Assembly (NCBI GenBank): GCA_039028975.1
Contig: JBCCHB010000183.1
Coordinates: forward strand, 1 to 31,039
Length of the DNA: 31,039 nucleotides
Reading direction: 5' to 3'
From: JAHBNG01 sp039028975
GTDB lineage: Bacteria; Chloroflexota; Anaerolineae; Caldilineales; Caldilineaceae
Below the pieces are notes generated by a model. That model was not told the DNA's origin. It was given only the letters and a program-made list of their open reading frames with translations, and ran no database searches. Positions 30,728 through 31,039 of the stretch are shown in pieces (within the stretch, counting starts at the first letter, position 1; every line of letters begins with the position of its first letter). The translations under genes were made by a program, and so were the position numbers.

Positions 30728-31039
30728 TCATGCCGTTTTACGGTGCTTTTTAGCTTCCAGTTCAGCTTCGTAATCCAGCACTGCTCGATAGAAGACATTT
30801 GCCTCATGCTGGCTGATAGGCTTGGGGCCGTAGACAACGATTTCTACATCCCCACCAAAACCAAGATCGTCTTCGTTGAAATAGTCTTCATTTTCTAGTA
30901 GTATAGGAAAGTATAAAATCACTCGGGTAGATTCGCATAGCCAGTTCGCACTCAGCGGTTCTGGGATGGAGTTAGGGACCCGGAGGGCAGGAACGAAGAA
31001 ATTGACATAAAACGAGATATGAGTAATGCTAGCTCTATG
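30728..31039 (-). CDS. Unrecognised protein, N-terminus outside the window
   Basis: The frame has no stop between 30728 and the right edge (104 codons), so it enters from outside; a GTG at 30922 is an unlikely start because it lacks a ribosome-binding site and the frame upstream reads as protein-like (FYVNFFVPALRVPNSIPEPL). The visible part ends with an acidic segment (ENEDYFNEDDLGFGGDVEIV) and a charged tail (EAELEAKKHRKTA). No family is recognised. It heads the minus-strand gene series of the element seen here. Confidence 0.55.
   Translation of the reverse strand, partial: HRASITHISFYVNFFVPALRVPNSIPEPLSANWLCESTRVILYFPILLENEDYFNEDDLGFGGDVEIVVYGPKPISQHEANVFYRAVLDYEAELEAKKHRKTA

Larger units (their letters stand above)
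25831..31039. mobile_element. Integrated element with a large serine recombinase (left end; right end outside window)
   Basis: GH29 homology ends at about 25831 and sequence of a different type begins, led by a large serine recombinase whose C-terminus faces the junction. Downstream are a coupled small gene, an excisionase-like HTH gene and several unrecognised short genes, mostly on the minus strand. Base composition is visibly more A+T-rich than the host genes to the left. I find no sequence resembling the missing fucosidase C-terminus up to 31039, so the right junction must lie further on. No conjugation, phage structural or resistance genes are visible in this part. Confidence 0.75.

Overview
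The window looks like a chromosomal segment of a Chloroflexota bacterium (Anaerolineae/Caldilineae-like). The clues are ELWxxDGT-repeat and Thr-Pro-linker secreted proteins, a secreted protein ending in a ...FLPVI... tail, a BTAD/NB-ARC/TPR regulator, and a sugar-acid/CAZyme gene set. This is inference from gene content; there is no rRNA, tRNA or other phylogenetic marker in the window.

Region 1 (1-8600) holds secreted or envelope proteins and mobile-element damage. It starts inside a DUF346/PLL-like repeat protein, followed by a 25-residue hydrophobic peptide gene and a small exported protein. A further exported protein is split by a complete ISKra4-like insertion sequence (1823-3275, 9-bp target duplication); removing the IS and one duplicate restores the frame exactly. 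A large ELWxxDGT protein and a DHA2-type MFS transporter follow. The transporter and an opposing HNH endonuclease gene are both cut off at the same point near 7845, which points to a deletion joint.

Region 2 (8600-14770) has a decayed DUF5615/PIN-like toxin remnant, a D-2-hydroxyacid dehydrogenase, and a lipoprotein-like cytochrome c/beta-propeller protein. An operon of a GT1-type glycosyltransferase, xanthine phosphoribosyltransferase (xpt) and a PaaI-type thioesterase follows. Two non-coding mini-elements with inverted ends and target duplications lie here (10201-10262 and 14771-14924). The second sits in the 8 bp that supplies the stop codons of two convergent genes.

Region 3 (14900-25830) carries a 983-residue BTAD/NB-ARC/TPR regulator and a divergent cytoplasmic beta-propeller-like protein. 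A repeat-rich gene-free stretch follows. Next comes a pectin/sugar-acid locus: an enolase-superfamily dehydratase, a PNPOx-fold protein, an oligogalacturonate lyase (PL22), a second D-2-hydroxyacid dehydrogenase and a GH29 alpha-L-fucosidase. A YefM-YoeB toxin-antitoxin pair sits inside it, with a recognisable TGTACA operator over its own -35 box.

Region 4 (about 25831 to the right edge) is an integrated element that interrupts the fucosidase. A large serine recombinase lies at its left end, and the recombinase reading frame runs out of the element into the host gene. A 49-residue gene is translationally coupled upstream of it. Beyond are a HTH_17/excisionase-like gene with a nested-palindrome/direct-repeat control region, and a set of short unrecognised genes with strong Shine-Dalgarno sequences and perfect hairpins between them. 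The right end of the element is outside the window.
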